NCBI GenBank assembly: GCA_934168205.1
Contig: CAKPMX010000001.1
Coordinates: forward strand, 310,001 to 374,000
DNA from: an uncultured Bacilli bacterium
GTDB lineage: Bacteria; Bacillota_I; Bacilli_A; RF39; UBA660
Direction of reading: 5' to 3'
DNA: 64,000 nucleotides
Shown here piece by piece: positions 44,068 to 53,610 of this stretch. Position 1 is the first letter of the stretch. The number at the start of each line of letters is the position of its first letter. The notes under the pieces were generated by a model. The model saw only the letters and a program-made list of their open reading frames with translations, made no database searches and was not told the origin of the DNA. The translations under genes and the position numbers were made by a program.

Positions 44068-47000
44068 TAAAGATCAGCTCCTTCCTCAAAATCTTCATCT
44101 TCATTGAATTCATCATTCATGAAGTCTTCATAATCTTCTTCAAATTCTTTTTCTTCATTTTCGAACTCATCATCTCCATCATCATATGGCTTCTCTTCAC
44201 CATCAGGTTCAGATACAACCTCTGTAACTGGAGAATTTTCAAATTCTTCTATTGATGAATTGTTATCATCTCTATCTTCTGCTTCTTCTATTTCTTTAAG
44301 TTGTAATGTTTCACCATCATCATTGATTATTGAAATATCAAGTCCAAGTGCTTGGAATTCTTTCATCAATACTCTGAATGATTCTGGAACACCAGCTTGA
44401 TTAATTTCTTGACCCTTAATAATTGATTCATAAACTTTAACACGGCCAATAACATCATCTGATTTAACAGTTAAGATTTCTTGTAATGTATGTGCTGCAC
44501 CATATGCATATAGTGCCCAAACTTCCATTTCACCAAATCTTTGACCACCGAATTGAGCTTTACCACCTAAAGGTTGTTGAGTAACTAATGAGTAAGGTCC
44601 AGTAGAACGAGCATGTAGTTTATCATCAACCATGTGATGTAGTTTGATCATGTACATTACACCAACAGCAATTCTATGATCAAATGGCTCACCAGTACGA
44701 CCATCATATAAAACAGTCTTACCATCTTCATCCATTCCAGCTTCCTTCATCATAGCTTTAATATCATCGATATGAGCTCCATCAAATACTGGAGTTGCTA
44801 TATGAACACCAAGTTTCTTACAAGCCATACCCATATGAATTTCAAGAATTTGTCCAAAGTTCATACGAGAAGGAACACCTTGTGGATTTAACATAATATC
44901 AACTGGAGTACCATCTGGTAAATATGGCATATCTTCTTGTGGAAGAATAAGTGAAATAACACCCTTATTACCATGACGTCCAGACATCTTATCTCCAACT
45001 TGAATCTTACGTTTTTGAATTATATAAACACGAATTACTTTACTAACACCAGCAGGTAATTCATCATTATCTTTACGAGAATAAATCTTTATATCGTGAA
45101 CAATACCATCTCCACCATGTGGAACACGTAAAGAAGTATCACGAACTTCACGAGTCTTTTCACCAAAGATAGCATGTAAAAGTTTTTCTTCTGAAGTAAG
45201 TTCAGCCATACCTTTAGGAGTAACTTTACCAACTAAGATATCTCCTTCTTTTACTTCAGTACCAATAGTAATAATACCATTTTCATCTAAGTTACGACGT
45301 GCTTCTTCTGAAACATTAGGAATATCTCTTGTAATTTCTTCAGGCCCTAACTTAGTTTCACGACATTGCATTTCATAATCTTCAAGATGTAATGAAGTAT
45401 ATTTATCATCTTTTACTAAGTTTTCATTTAAGATAACAGCATCTTCATAGTTATAACCATTAAATGTCATGAAAGCAACAGTCATATTTTTACCTAATGC
45501 TAATTCACCTTTATCAGTAGAGTTACCATCAGCAAGAATAGTTTTATCAGCTTTTACCTTGTCACCAACATGAACAATAGGTCTTTGATGAGAACAAATA
45601 CTAGAGTTTGCTAATTCAAAGTTAGCTAACTTATATGTATCTTTTCCTTCTTTTGTTTTAACTACAACTTTCTTAGCATCAACATATTCAACAATACCAT
45701 CGCTTTTAGCAATTACTTCAACACCTGAATCTTTTGCTGCAATAAACTCAACACCAGTTCCAACATATGGAGCTTCAGTTTTGATTAATGGCATAGCTTG
45801 ACGTTGCATGTTAGCACCCATTGAAGCACGAGTAGCATCATCATGCTCTAGGAATGGAATACAACTAGTAGTTACAGAAACAACTTGTTGTGGACTAACA
45901 TCTATATAATCAACTTGTTCTGGTTTAGCTAAAATATTTTCACCACGGAAACGAGCATTAACAAATTCACTAGTAATTGTATTAGATTCATCAGTATCAA
46001 CAGTAGATTGAGAAATTATATAATCTAATTCTTCATCAGCTGTTAAATAATGAACATCATCAGTAATTTGACAATTAACAACCTTACGATATGGAGTCAT
46101 AATAAATCCATATTCATCTATTTTTGCATAACTTGCTAAAGAAGTAATTAATCCAATGTTTGGTCCTTCTGGAGATTCAATTGGACAAATACGACCATAG
46201 TGTGAACTATTAACGTCACGTACTTCAACACCGGCACGATCACGAGAAAGTCCTCCAGGTCCCAATGCAGAAAGACGGCGTTTATTAGTAAGTTCAGCAA
46301 TTGGATTTGTTTGATCCATGAATTGAGATAATTGTGAACTACCAAAGAATTCTTTCATAGCAGCAGTAACTGGACGAATATTAATTAATGTTTTTGGAGT
46401 TACTTCTTCCATTTCTTGAGTAGTCATTCTTTCACGAACAACTCTTTCCATTCTAGAAACACCAATTCTAAATTGATTTTGTAAAAGTTCTCCGACTTGA
46501 CGAATACGTCTATTTCCTAAATGATCGATTTCATCAAAATTACCAACACCTTGTAATAAGTTTAAGTAATATGAAACAGAAGCATATACATCAGATATAG
46601 TTAAACGTTTAACATCAATACTTTGATCATTACCAATAACATCTATTTTCTTTTTCTTATCATTAGTATTAACAATCTTAACTATTTGAACTTTATTATA
46701 TTGATCTAATTCTTCATTAACTTTAACTTCTTTTAATCCAAATCCATTAGCTAAAGCCTCTTTTAATACATCAATATTAGCCTTAGTAATTTTTGTACCT
46801 TTTTCAAGAACAACTTCACCATTATTAGTAACATCCTCAGCTAAAACTTGGTCAAGCATACGATCAAGTACATTTAATTTACGATTAAATTTATAACGAC
46901 CTACTCTAGCTAAATCATATCTAAATTCATCAAAGAATCTTGTAATGATTTGGTTCTTAGATGAATCAAGAGTAACTGGTTCACCTGGTCTTAATTTTTC

Positions 47001-47711
47001 ATAAATTTCAATTAAAGCTTCATCAGTATTCTTAGTAGAGTCTTTAGCAATAGTATTCTTTAAATACTCATCTTCACCAAACATCTTAAAGATATCTTCA
47101 TCACTAGATAATCCAAAAGCTCTAAGTAAAGTAGTTAAAGTTACTTTTCTAGTACGATCAATACGTACATATAAAACATCTCTAGCATCTGTCTCAAATT
47201 CTAACCAAGTACCACGTGTAGGTATAATTTGTGAAGTAATTAATTCACGACCTGATTTATCAATTTCACGATTATAGTATACACTTGGAGAACGAACTAA
47301 TTGTGAAACGATAACACGTTCAGCACCATTGATTACAAATGTTCCTGAATCGGTCATCATAGGCATATCACCCATGAAAATTTCTTGTTCTTTTACTTCA
47401 CCTGACTCACGGTTAAATAAACGAACTTCAACCCTTAATGGAGCAGCATAAGTACTTTCACGATCTTTACTTTCTTTTATTGAATATCTAGGTTCATCAA
47501 AATGATAATCCCCAAATTCAAGCGATAAAGTTCCAGAGAAATTTTCTACTGGAAATAAATCTTCAAATACTTCTTTTATACCTGTATCTAAAAACCATTT
47601 ATAAGATTTCTTTTGAACCTCTAATAAATCTTTTAGTTCATAGGTATTTCTAATTTTAGAGAAATTTCTTCTCTCACGATAGTCACCAGATTTTACAATT
47701 TTGTATGACAC
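44067..47711 (-). CDS. rpoB: DNA-directed RNA polymerase subunit beta
   Basis: 1214 residues if started at the GTG at 47711, which lies 9-11 bases after AGGTGG; the in-frame GTG at 47720 overlaps that site. Standard segments: SQFMDQTNPIAELTNKRRLSALGPGGL (rifampicin region, wild-type-like), GRICPIESPEGPNIGLI, and KMSGRHGNKGVISLILP near the C-terminus. The tail (last about 70 residues) is extremely acidic (EEKEFEEDYEDFMNDEFNEDEDFEEG), longer than in Bacillus. It has its own promoter in the gap behind rsmC. Confidence 0.98.
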   Translation of the reverse strand: MSYKIVKSGDYRERRNFSKIRNTYELKDLLEVQKKSYKWFLDTGIKEVFEDLFPVENFSGTLSLEFGDYHFDEPRYSIKESKDRESTYAAPLRVEVRLFNRESGEVKEQEIFMGDMPMMTDSGTFVINGAERVIVSQLVRSPSVYYNREIDKSGRELITSQIIPTRGTWLEFETDARDVLYVRIDRTRKVTLTTLLRAFGLSSDEDIFKMFGEDEYLKNTIAKDSTKNTDEALIEIYEKLRPGEPVTLDSSKNQIITRFFDEFRYDLARVGRYKFNRKLNVLDRMLDQVLAEDVTNNGEVVLEKGTKITKANIDVLKEALANGFGLKEVKVNEELDQYNKVQIVKIVNTNDKKKKIDVIGNDQSIDVKRLTISDVYASVSYYLNLLQGVGNFDEIDHLGNRRIRQVGELLQNQFRIGVSRMERVVRERMTTQEMEEVTPKTLINIRPVTAAMKEFFGSSQLSQFMDQTNPIAELTNKRRLSALGPGGLSRDRAGVEVRDVNSSHYGRICPIESPEGPNIGLITSLASYAKIDEYGFIMTPYRKVVNCQITDDVHYLTADEELDYIISQSTVDTDESNTITSEFVNARFRGENILAKPEQVDYIDVSPQQVVSVTTSCIPFLEHDDATRASMGANMQRQAMPLIKTEAPYVGTGVEFIAAKDSGVEVIAKSDGIVEYVDAKKVVVKTKEGKDTYKLANFELANSSICSHQRPIVHVGDKVKADKTILADGNSTDKGELALGKNMTVAFMTFNGYNYEDAVILNENLVKDDKYTSLHLEDYEMQCRETKLGPEEITRDIPNVSEEARRNLDENGIITIGTEVKEGDILVGKVTPKGMAELTSEEKLLHAIFGEKTREVRDTSLRVPHGGDGIVHDIKIYSRKDNDELPAGVSKVIRVYIIQKRKIQVGDKMSGRHGNKGVISLILPQEDMPYLPDGTPVDIMLNPQGVPSRMNFGQILEIHMGMACKKLGVHIATPVFDGAHIDDIKAMMKEAGMDEDGKTVLYDGRTGEPFDHRIAVGVMYMIKLHHMVDDKLHARSTGPYSLVTQQPLGGKAQFGGQRFGEMEVWALYAYGAAHTLQEILTVKSDDVIGRVKVYESIIKGQEINQAGVPESFRVLMKEFQALGLDISIINDDGETLQLKEIEEAEDRDDNNSSIEEFENSPVTEVVSEPDGEEKPYDDGDDEFENEEKEFEEDYEDFMNDEFNEDEDFEEGADL

Positions 47712-47784
47712 TAATTTCACCCACCTAACATAAACAAAAGCATAACTTGTAGATTTTTTATTACTAAAAAAGTCAGCAACTTAT

Positions 47785-47814
47785 ATTATCGCCACAAAAA
47801 TAACGAAAAGTCAA
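47785..47814 (-). promoter_or_regulatory. Promoter of rpoBC
   Basis: TTGACT (47809-47814), 18-base spacer, GATAAT (47785-47790) on the minus strand, just behind the rsmC stop. Confidence 0.6.
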
Positions 47815-48399
47815 TCATAAACTACATTTAATTATAAAAAACCCTTTACTCTTTTTTAATATATCAACAGTATATATTTTTTCTAAGTCGACAATTAGCG
47901 ATTTAGCACCCTGCTCCTTACGAATAACCAAGAATAATTTACCATCATTTTCTAGGTAATCCTTTGCACCCATCACTATATCATAGACTATTTTTTTACC
48001 AGCCCTTATCGGAGGGTTAGTAACAATAGAAGAGTATTTAGAAGACACATTTTGATAAACATTACTTTCAAATATGGATACATTTGAAACACCATTTTCC
48101 TTAGCGTTTCTAGTAGCCAAATGTAAAGCACGCAAGTTAACATCTACCATATCAACATGTGCCGAAGTAAGTTTACTAATTACAATACCAAACACTCCAT
48201 AACCGCAACCCATATCAAGAATTTTGCCTCCAACCTCTTCAAGCGGGATTGATTCAAGAAGAAGTCTACTGCCAAAATCCAAACCGTCCTTTGAAAAAAC
48301 ACCATTATCGGTTAAAAATGTAAATTTATTACCAAGTACCATACACGTCGTTTTCTTTACATTACTAGGTAATTTATCATTAGTAAAATACTGACCCAT
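47815..48399 (-). CDS. RsmC/YbxB-like class I SAM methyltransferase
   Basis: 194 residues. Motif I ILDMGCGYGVFGI (about residues 60-72), the acidic end of strand 2 in VDMVDVNLRAL and the catalytic motif IV NPPIRAGK are those of RsmC-type N2-guanine methyltransferases acting on 16S rRNA. The location just upstream of rpoB matches ybxB in Bacillus. AAGGAGATTAA precedes the ATG. A promoter and a leader terminator lie upstream. The exact target guanine is not deducible. Confidence 0.9.
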   Translation of the reverse strand: MGQYFTNDKLPSNVKKTTCMVLGNKFTFLTDNGVFSKDGLDFGSRLLLESIPLEEVGGKILDMGCGYGVFGIVISKLTSAHVDMVDVNLRALHLATRNAKENGVSNVSIFESNVYQNVSSKYSSIVTNPPIRAGKKIVYDIVMGAKDYLENDGKLFLVIRKEQGAKSLIVDLEKIYTVDILKKSKGFFIIKCSL

Positions 48400-48425
48400 T
48401 TAATCTCCTTATGAAAAAAAAAGAA

Positions 48426-48459
48426 GAAGAAAACTTCCATAAAAATATTAGTTTTCTTC
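48426..48459 (-). terminator. Terminator in front of rsmC: end of the surface gene and possible attenuator
   Basis: A 10-bp stem GAAGAAAACT/AGTTTTCTTC with a 14-base loop, followed by TTC and ten T on the minus strand. It ends 12-15 bases before the rsmC ribosome binding site. It terminates transcripts from the surface-protein gene, but also lies downstream of the promoter at 48472-48500, whose transcripts must cross it to reach rsmC. Confidence 0.8.
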
Positions 48460-48471
48460 CTTTCGAAACAT

Positions 48472-48500
48472 ATATTACAACAAAAAGGCATATATGTCAA
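48472..48500 (-). promoter_or_regulatory. Promoter upstream of the rsmC leader terminator
   Basis: Perfect -35 TTGACA (48495-48500), 17-base spacer, TAATAT (48472-48477) on the minus strand. Predicted start about 48465, just before the hairpin at 48426-48459. Confidence 0.65.
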
Positions 48501-48528
48501 ATATTTTTTCATTTTTTTTACAACATTT

Positions 48529-51500
48529 TTACATATTAGTTGTTTTTTTATTAACATACAAATATGATCCAAATCCAACAAGCATAATTATTGCCAATAT
48601 ATCAATTAATACCTTACCAGTATTTGGATTTTTTATCTCTTTCTCTAAAACTTGTATTTCCAAATCAACACTAACATCACCATAAGAAACCTTCAATAAT
48701 TGCTTTCCAGAAGAAGTAAATGTATAATCATCATTAATATCAAGACTAAAGCCAGAAGATATTTCCTCTGAAGTACCATCTTCATATAAAACAGAAAGTA
48801 TCATATTACTAGAATCAAATTTCTCTCCAACATAAAACCTAGTTTTATAAGAATCTTGTTTAACTTTAAATTCCTTCACTTTCTTTACATATACCTCAAA
48901 ATTTAATGTCTTCTCCCCATAATTAATATTAATTATTTTAGTACCAGACTCTTTAAAAACAGTTCCCTCATCAATAGAGAGATAAAAGCCTGTAGAAATA
49001 TCATTTTTAGTAAGATCACTTTTAATAACAGTCAAAACCAGACCAGTAGAATCAAACTTTTCTCCAACAACATAATTTATCTTATTTGGAAGAGTTTTAA
49101 TAATAATATTATCAGCAGCAAGTTGCTCAACATTTATAACATAAGAAGTTTTTAAACCTTTATATGAAACTGCAACTTCAATTTCACCTGCGTTTTCAAA
49201 TACAGTACCATCTTCAATAGATGTTGTAAATCCAGTATAAATTGTTTCGATTTTACCATTATTATAATTTAAAGAAATTGCTAATCCTTCAGAACTAAAT
49301 TTATCGCCTACATAATAATTAATAGTTCTAGGTATATTTTTAATACTAATAGACTCATATTCAACCTTTTTTACAGTTACTTCAAATGTTGCCATTTTTC
49401 CCATATAGTTAATGATTATAGTTTCCTTACCTTCAGTAGCAAATCTTTTAGGACTATAATCATATTCATGTATTTCACTAGAATTACCATCACTATATTT
49501 AGCAACAATCCTTAAACCATCTAAATTAACATCATCACCAACATAATATTCTAGCTTACTAGGTTTTTGTATAATATCAATTCCAATCAATTCAGATTCT
49601 TTAACATTGACATTATATATTTCAGTAACAGATTTATAATTATTATCAGAATCAGACACTACTTTAATTTGAGAACTACCAGCCTTAATTCCTTTAATAA
49701 TCACCGTATTATTATTTTTACTAACTAACGCAATAGAACTATCACTAGAAGAAACCGAAAACGAGCCATTATTACTCAAATTAACATTTAATTCTATACT
49801 ACTACCAACATAAAGATTATCAGAAGTAGATATCAGTTTCATAACTGGTGAAGCCTTTTGAATCGAACATACAGTTTTCTTTGTATTAGAACCGTCAGCA
49901 AACAAATAGTCATCAATCGTAGTTGCCATAATATTATAATCACCAGCGTTTATTCCTGTAGACACATCATAAATAACACCCTTACCAGCATTTATTATAG
50001 TCTGTTCTTTACCATTATAAACAGCATTAGTACAAGTTCCAATTTGTGCCGAGCTATCATCATAAGATTCAACAGTAATTGTATATTCAACAGTTGTGGA
50101 GAAATAATTATTTGTTTCGCTTTGAGTAACAAAGATTCTAGCTATACCAGCACTTATTCCCTTTACACTAATTTTCCCTTCATCAACCGTAGCTAGCGCT
50201 ATAGAATTATCAGAACTTCTAACAGAAATATCACCTTCAGATGAAGAAGTAATTGAAAAATCTAGTGATTCATTAACATATATACTACCAGATTTAGAAC
50301 TAAGTGATAAATCACTTTTTTTCTTCTTAATAGAACATTGTAAAGTTTTTGAAGAACTACCATCACTAAAGACATATCCATCAGCCGGTCTAACAGTAAC
50401 AGTGTAAGAGCCAGCATCAATCCCAGTATTATTATCATAAATAACGCCCGTACCATCAGTAATAAGTATCTGACTAGAACCATTATATGTCAAATTAGAA
50501 CAAGTACCAATCTTAGCTTCATCATAAACATCAACAGAATATGTCGTAGTAGCATTTCCAAAAGTAATCGTAACCGTTTTAGTACCAGGACTATCAAATG
50601 ATGAAGGACTAACACTATAACCGGATTCAACAACCCCAACAGTTGAATTGGCAGAAACTGCATTCAAAACAAGACCGGTTGCATCGATTTTATCACCAAC
50701 AGAATACTTAATTTTATTTGGCTTTGACTTTATTGAAATAGAGTTATAAGATTCAGGATAAACGCTAACACCATCTTCATCAATCCTAACAACCATAGAA
50801 CTATCATCATCAACAGAATACCAATTCAAAAAATTATATTTATAAGATATTCCTTTAACATTACCATTTGTATCTTTAAAAGTACCATATGGATAGACTT
50901 TTTTATTATTAACCGTTGCTGTTATTTCTGTTCCCATTGCCAAAGATTTAGATAAATCTCCAACAACAGAAACTTTGCTATTACGAGGAGTGATAGTATA
51001 CTTAGGTCTTAATTTATTTAAATAATCCAAAGTATTAGAATACCAAAGGCCATGATGACTTAGTTTAACAAAATCAATATAAATAGGATCGGTAGAAATA
51101 ATATTATTAGAATTAATCTTTTTAGCAATAGCTGAAGCCAAAGCATCTTCATAGCCACAATAAGCAAAGTTGTTTTTCATATAATTAGAAGCATCACTTG
51201 AATCATTAGCATATCTTACATAATTCATAAGATCACCTGCTAAAACAGCTCTTTTAGAACCTACAGAAACTAGCATACCTATAGACCTAACATTGTCATT
51301 AAGAATAGAATTAGAATATGTAGGCGTTTTTCCAGCATCTTCATCATAAATATCATATTTAGAATAGTAATTAGAATAATGATAAAACTTACTATTAGAA
51401 GTATAATTTTCATTTTTTTGATCACTATGAAGACTCATTCCAGTCTTGTCATAATAATCAGGCCAATATGGATAAAATGGACATTCTTCCTTATATCTAT

Positions 51501-52473
51501 TATACTGTTCCGTAGTTAAGTATTCCGTAGTAAGCAACTCGTTATCAACTAAATCAAATAAGTCAATATTAGCACCACCAAAATCTATAGTTCTATCAGT
51601 CATTTCCGAAAAAGGAATATAATCAACACCCTTCTCAATACTCTTCATCTTACTTAACCAAAAAGAAACATTATCATCACTAGAATACTGACTTGAAGTA
51701 GAATAATATACTAATAAACGACAAATAGCCGGTGTCTTGGCATAAGCATTTATAGTTGCATCATCAATTTTATATTTGTTAGATCCAGAAATCTTATCCA
51801 ATGTACAAAATTCTTTACTATCAGAATATTTCGAAAAATCATCCAATCCATATATTACAGTTTTAAATTCCTCATTACCTCGAGAATTTTGATCCAATAT
51901 TTTTGAAACCAATTTACCATAAAAAACAGTAGATACATAATTAGAATTAAAATTAACTTCAAAATTAATATCTTTTAAATATACATTTTTAAACTTGAAA
52001 TTATCAACAAGATATGCTGCGTTACCAATATGATCACCATCAGAATGCGTGATAATCATAAAATCTAAAACATATTTATCAACAACCTTACCAGTAGTTC
52101 CATTATATGATTTAACTGAATCAGCCTTTCCCTGCATATGACTAATTAAAAAACTTTTGATTTTTTCATCAAGACCAGAAACATATTTACTACTGGGGCC
52201 AGTATCAACAAGGCCGTAATGATATTTACCTAAAGAATCACGTTTTTCAAAAAGAATACAATCACCAGAAGCAAGTAATGAATGATTATTAACAGATGAA
52301 ATAAAATACATTTTAAGTGATTCATCATCATTAGATATTTCACGATGAAAAGTCCCAGAATTATGTTTATAAACATTTGAAGAAACAAGATATCCAAAAG
52401 ACCCAGTTAAAAGAACTATTCCAGCAATAATCAACAATACTGCAAATACTTTTTCTTGCTTAAATAATTTCAT
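48529..52473 (-). CDS. Giant surface protein: ComEC-like metallo-beta-lactamase domain, Ig-type repeats, NPNTG anchor
   Basis: 1314 residues. A membrane or signal segment (about 9-30) is followed by a metallo-beta-lactamase fold (about 50-560). Its metal motif THSDGDH (His143, Asp145, Asp147, His148) is the ComEC/Rec2 variant; later LAGDL and VKLSHHGLWYS supply further ligands. A long insertion rich in Tyr/Asp/Ser lies between them. The C-terminal half is built of Ig-like repeats: five Big_3-like units (each with P-x-K-x-x-Y-x-V-G-D/E-K-F), two MBG-like units (YNGSSQ/YNGKEQ ... AGxY) and two BID_2-like units. It ends NPNTG, hydrophobic helix, NKKTTNM: a sortase sorting signal. AGGAGGAGTATTTTT precedes the ATG. 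Extracellular hydrolase, substrate unknown. Confidence 0.85.
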   Translation of the reverse strand: MKLFKQEKVFAVLLIIAGIVLLTGSFGYLVSSNVYKHNSGTFHREISNDDESLKMYFISSVNNHSLLASGDCILFEKRDSLGKYHYGLVDTGPSSKYVSGLDEKIKSFLISHMQGKADSVKSYNGTTGKVVDKYVLDFMIITHSDGDHIGNAAYLVDNFKFKNVYLKDINFEVNFNSNYVSTVFYGKLVSKILDQNSRGNEEFKTVIYGLDDFSKYSDSKEFCTLDKISGSNKYKIDDATINAYAKTPAICRLLVYYSTSSQYSSDDNVSFWLSKMKSIEKGVDYIPFSEMTDRTIDFGGANIDLFDLVDNELLTTEYLTTEQYNRYKEECPFYPYWPDYYDKTGMSLHSDQKNENYTSNSKFYHYSNYYSKYDIYDEDAGKTPTYSNSILNDNVRSIGMLVSVGSKRAVLAGDLMNYVRYANDSSDASNYMKNNFAYCGYEDALASAIAKKINSNNIISTDPIYIDFVKLSHHGLWYSNTLDYLNKLRPKYTITPRNSKVSVVGDLSKSLAMGTEITATVNNKKVYPYGTFKDTNGNVKGISYKYNFLNWYSVDDDSSMVVRIDEDGVSVYPESYNSISIKSKPNKIKYSVGDKIDATGLVLNAVSANSTVGVVESGYSVSPSSFDSPGTKTVTITFGNATTTYSVDVYDEAKIGTCSNLTYNGSSQILITDGTGVIYDNNTGIDAGSYTVTVRPADGYVFSDGSSSKTLQCSIKKKKSDLSLSSKSGSIYVNESLDFSITSSSEGDISVRSSDNSIALATVDEGKISVKGISAGIARIFVTQSETNNYFSTTVEYTITVESYDDSSAQIGTCTNAVYNGKEQTIINAGKGVIYDVSTGINAGDYNIMATTIDDYLFADGSNTKKTVCSIQKASPVMKLISTSDNLYVGSSIELNVNLSNNGSFSVSSSDSSIALVSKNNNTVIIKGIKAGSSQIKVVSDSDNNYKSVTEIYNVNVKESELIGIDIIQKPSKLEYYVGDDVNLDGLRIVAKYSDGNSSEIHEYDYSPKRFATEGKETIIINYMGKMATFEVTVKKVEYESISIKNIPRTINYYVGDKFSSEGLAISLNYNNGKIETIYTGFTTSIEDGTVFENAGEIEVAVSYKGLKTSYVINVEQLAADNIIIKTLPNKINYVVGEKFDSTGLVLTVIKSDLTKNDISTGFYLSIDEGTVFKESGTKIININYGEKTLNFEVYVKKVKEFKVKQDSYKTRFYVGEKFDSSNMILSVLYEDGTSEEISSGFSLDINDDYTFTSSGKQLLKVSYGDVSVDLEIQVLEKEIKNPNTGKVLIDILAIIMLVGFGSYLYVNKKTTNM

Positions 52474-52511
52474 AAAAATACTCCTCCTACTATACCAATA
52501 TTCTACAAAAA

Positions 52512-52520
52512 ATTATAACA
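52512..52520 (-). promoter_or_regulatory. Extended -10 promoter of the surface-protein gene
   Basis: Minus strand TGTTATAAT, directly after the rplL terminator and about 40 bases before the ATG at 52473. The -35 region is only the T run of the terminator. Confidence 0.45.
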
Positions 52521-52537
52521 TATAAAATAAAAAAAAA

Positions 52538-52557
52538 GAAGTTAATTACTTAACTTC
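52538..52557 (-). terminator. Terminator of rplJL
   Basis: Stem GAAGTTAA/TTAACTTC with a GTAA loop and nine T on the minus strand, overlapping the rplL stop. Confidence 0.85.
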
Positions 52558-52914
52558 TACAGTAGCTCCAGCTTCTTCTAACTTAGCTTTAATTTCATCA
52601 GCTTCAGCTTTAGCAATGTTTTCTTTAACAACACCGTTTGAATCAACGATATCTTTAGATTCTTTTAATCCTAAACCAGTAATTTCTTTAACAACTTTAA
52701 TAACAGCAACTTTAGCAGCTCCAGCATCAGCTATTGAAACAGTAACTGTACTTGGACCTTCTTCTGAAGCAGCTCCTGCAGCTGGTGCAGCAACAGCAAC
52801 AGCACTTGGATCTACACCAAATTCTTCCTTCATTGCATCTACTAATTCTTTAATTTCTAATAAGTTCATTTCTTTTAAACTACTGATAAATTCATCTCTT
52901 GTTAATTTAGCCAT
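52546..52914 (-). CDS. rplL: 50S ribosomal protein L7/L12
   Basis: 122 residues. N-terminal dimerisation helix (FISSLKEMNLLEIKELVDAM), an Ala-rich hinge (AVAVAAPAAGAASEEG) and a C-terminal factor-binding domain (KVAVIKVVKEITGLGLKESKDIVD). Stalk protein that recruits EF-Tu and EF-G. Second gene behind rplJ under the L10 leader. Confidence 0.99.
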   Translation of the reverse strand: MAKLTRDEFISSLKEMNLLEIKELVDAMKEEFGVDPSAVAVAAPAAGAASEEGPSTVTVSIADAGAAKVAVIKVVKEITGLGLKESKDIVDSNGVVKENIAKAEADEIKAKLEEAGATVEVK

Positions 52915-52945
52915 TTTTCTTTTCCTCCCTATATTTTAATTTTAA

Positions 52946-53437
52946 TTAATTTTCTTTTTGTTGACTATATAAGTCTAAGCAGATAGATAAGTCTCTTGCG
53001 ATACCTATCATACCACCAGCAAGCATAGTAAGTAATCCTTCTCTTGAAGGTATAGTAGCATATTCAGCTAATTTTGCTTGATCAGCCTTTTCTCCATCTA
53101 CAATCCCTACTTTTAAAACTAATGCTGGATGACTTTTAGCAAATTCAGCTAAAGTCTTTATTGGTGCGATTTGATCTTCACCATATGCAAAAGCACTAGG
53201 ACCAGTTAATGATTCATTTAAATCGATTCCTAAATCATTGAAAGCGCGAGCCATTAAAGTATTTTTATATACTTTATAATCTGAATTAGACTCTCTTAGC
53301 TTAACACGTAATTCCTTAGCTTCACTATCAGTAATACCACGATAATCGAATAAAACTATAGTTTTAGCAGATTGAACACGATCTTTAATTTCATCAATAA
53401 CACATTGTTTTTGCTTTAAGATTGCTTCACTTGCCAT
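52946..53437 (-). CDS. rplJ: 50S ribosomal protein L10
   Basis: 163 residues. Stalk base: KTIVLFDYRGITDSEAKELRVKLR and the YKVYKNTLMARAF rRNA-binding part, with C-terminal helices for L12 dimers. The L10-L12 complex binds the leader of its own mRNA, which is present upstream. AAGGAGGTGTTTT precedes the start. Confidence 0.99.
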   Translation of the reverse strand: MASEAILKQKQCVIDEIKDRVQSAKTIVLFDYRGITDSEAKELRVKLRESNSDYKVYKNTLMARAFNDLGIDLNESLTGPSAFAYGEDQIAPIKTLAEFAKSHPALVLKVGIVDGEKADQAKLAEYATIPSREGLLTMLAGGMIGIARDLSICLDLYSQQKEN

Positions 53438-53454
53438 AAAACACCTCCTTATTT

Positions 53455-53572
53455 TATTGTAAGGATGCCATAAAAAAGTTTCTTAACTACATAGACAGTC
53501 AAGAAACTTTTAATACTCTATAAAGTCCTCGGTAGGATTTATTTGCATACCTACTGTCTATGGCACCAACAA
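53455..53572 (-). ncRNA. L10 leader (autoregulatory r-protein leader)
   Basis: About 115 nt. The minus strand begins GTTGGTGCCATAGACAG; TAGACAGTAGG and GACTGTCTA are available for the kinked stem that binds L10(L12)4. A terminator stem AAAGTTTCTT/AAGAAACTTT (53475-53484 and 53501-53510) is followed by TT and ATGG. Long-range pairing GTGCCAT/ATGGCAT closes the structure. This matches the Firmicutes L10 leader arrangement of binding site plus attenuator. Confidence 0.85.
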
Positions 53573-53581
53573 ATTGTTTTT

Positions 53582-53610
53582 ATTATAACCTATAAAATCC
53601 TATTTGTCAA
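53582..53610 (-). promoter_or_regulatory. Consensus promoter of the L10 leader-rplJL unit
   Basis: Perfect TTGACA (53605-53610), 17-base spacer, perfect TATAAT (53582-53587) on the minus strand. The -35 lies inside the last codons of rplA. Confidence 0.85.

Noticed and set aside
52616..52939. 107-codon plus-strand frame over rplL
   Set aside because: Antisense shadow of the Ala-rich rplL hinge; no start signals.
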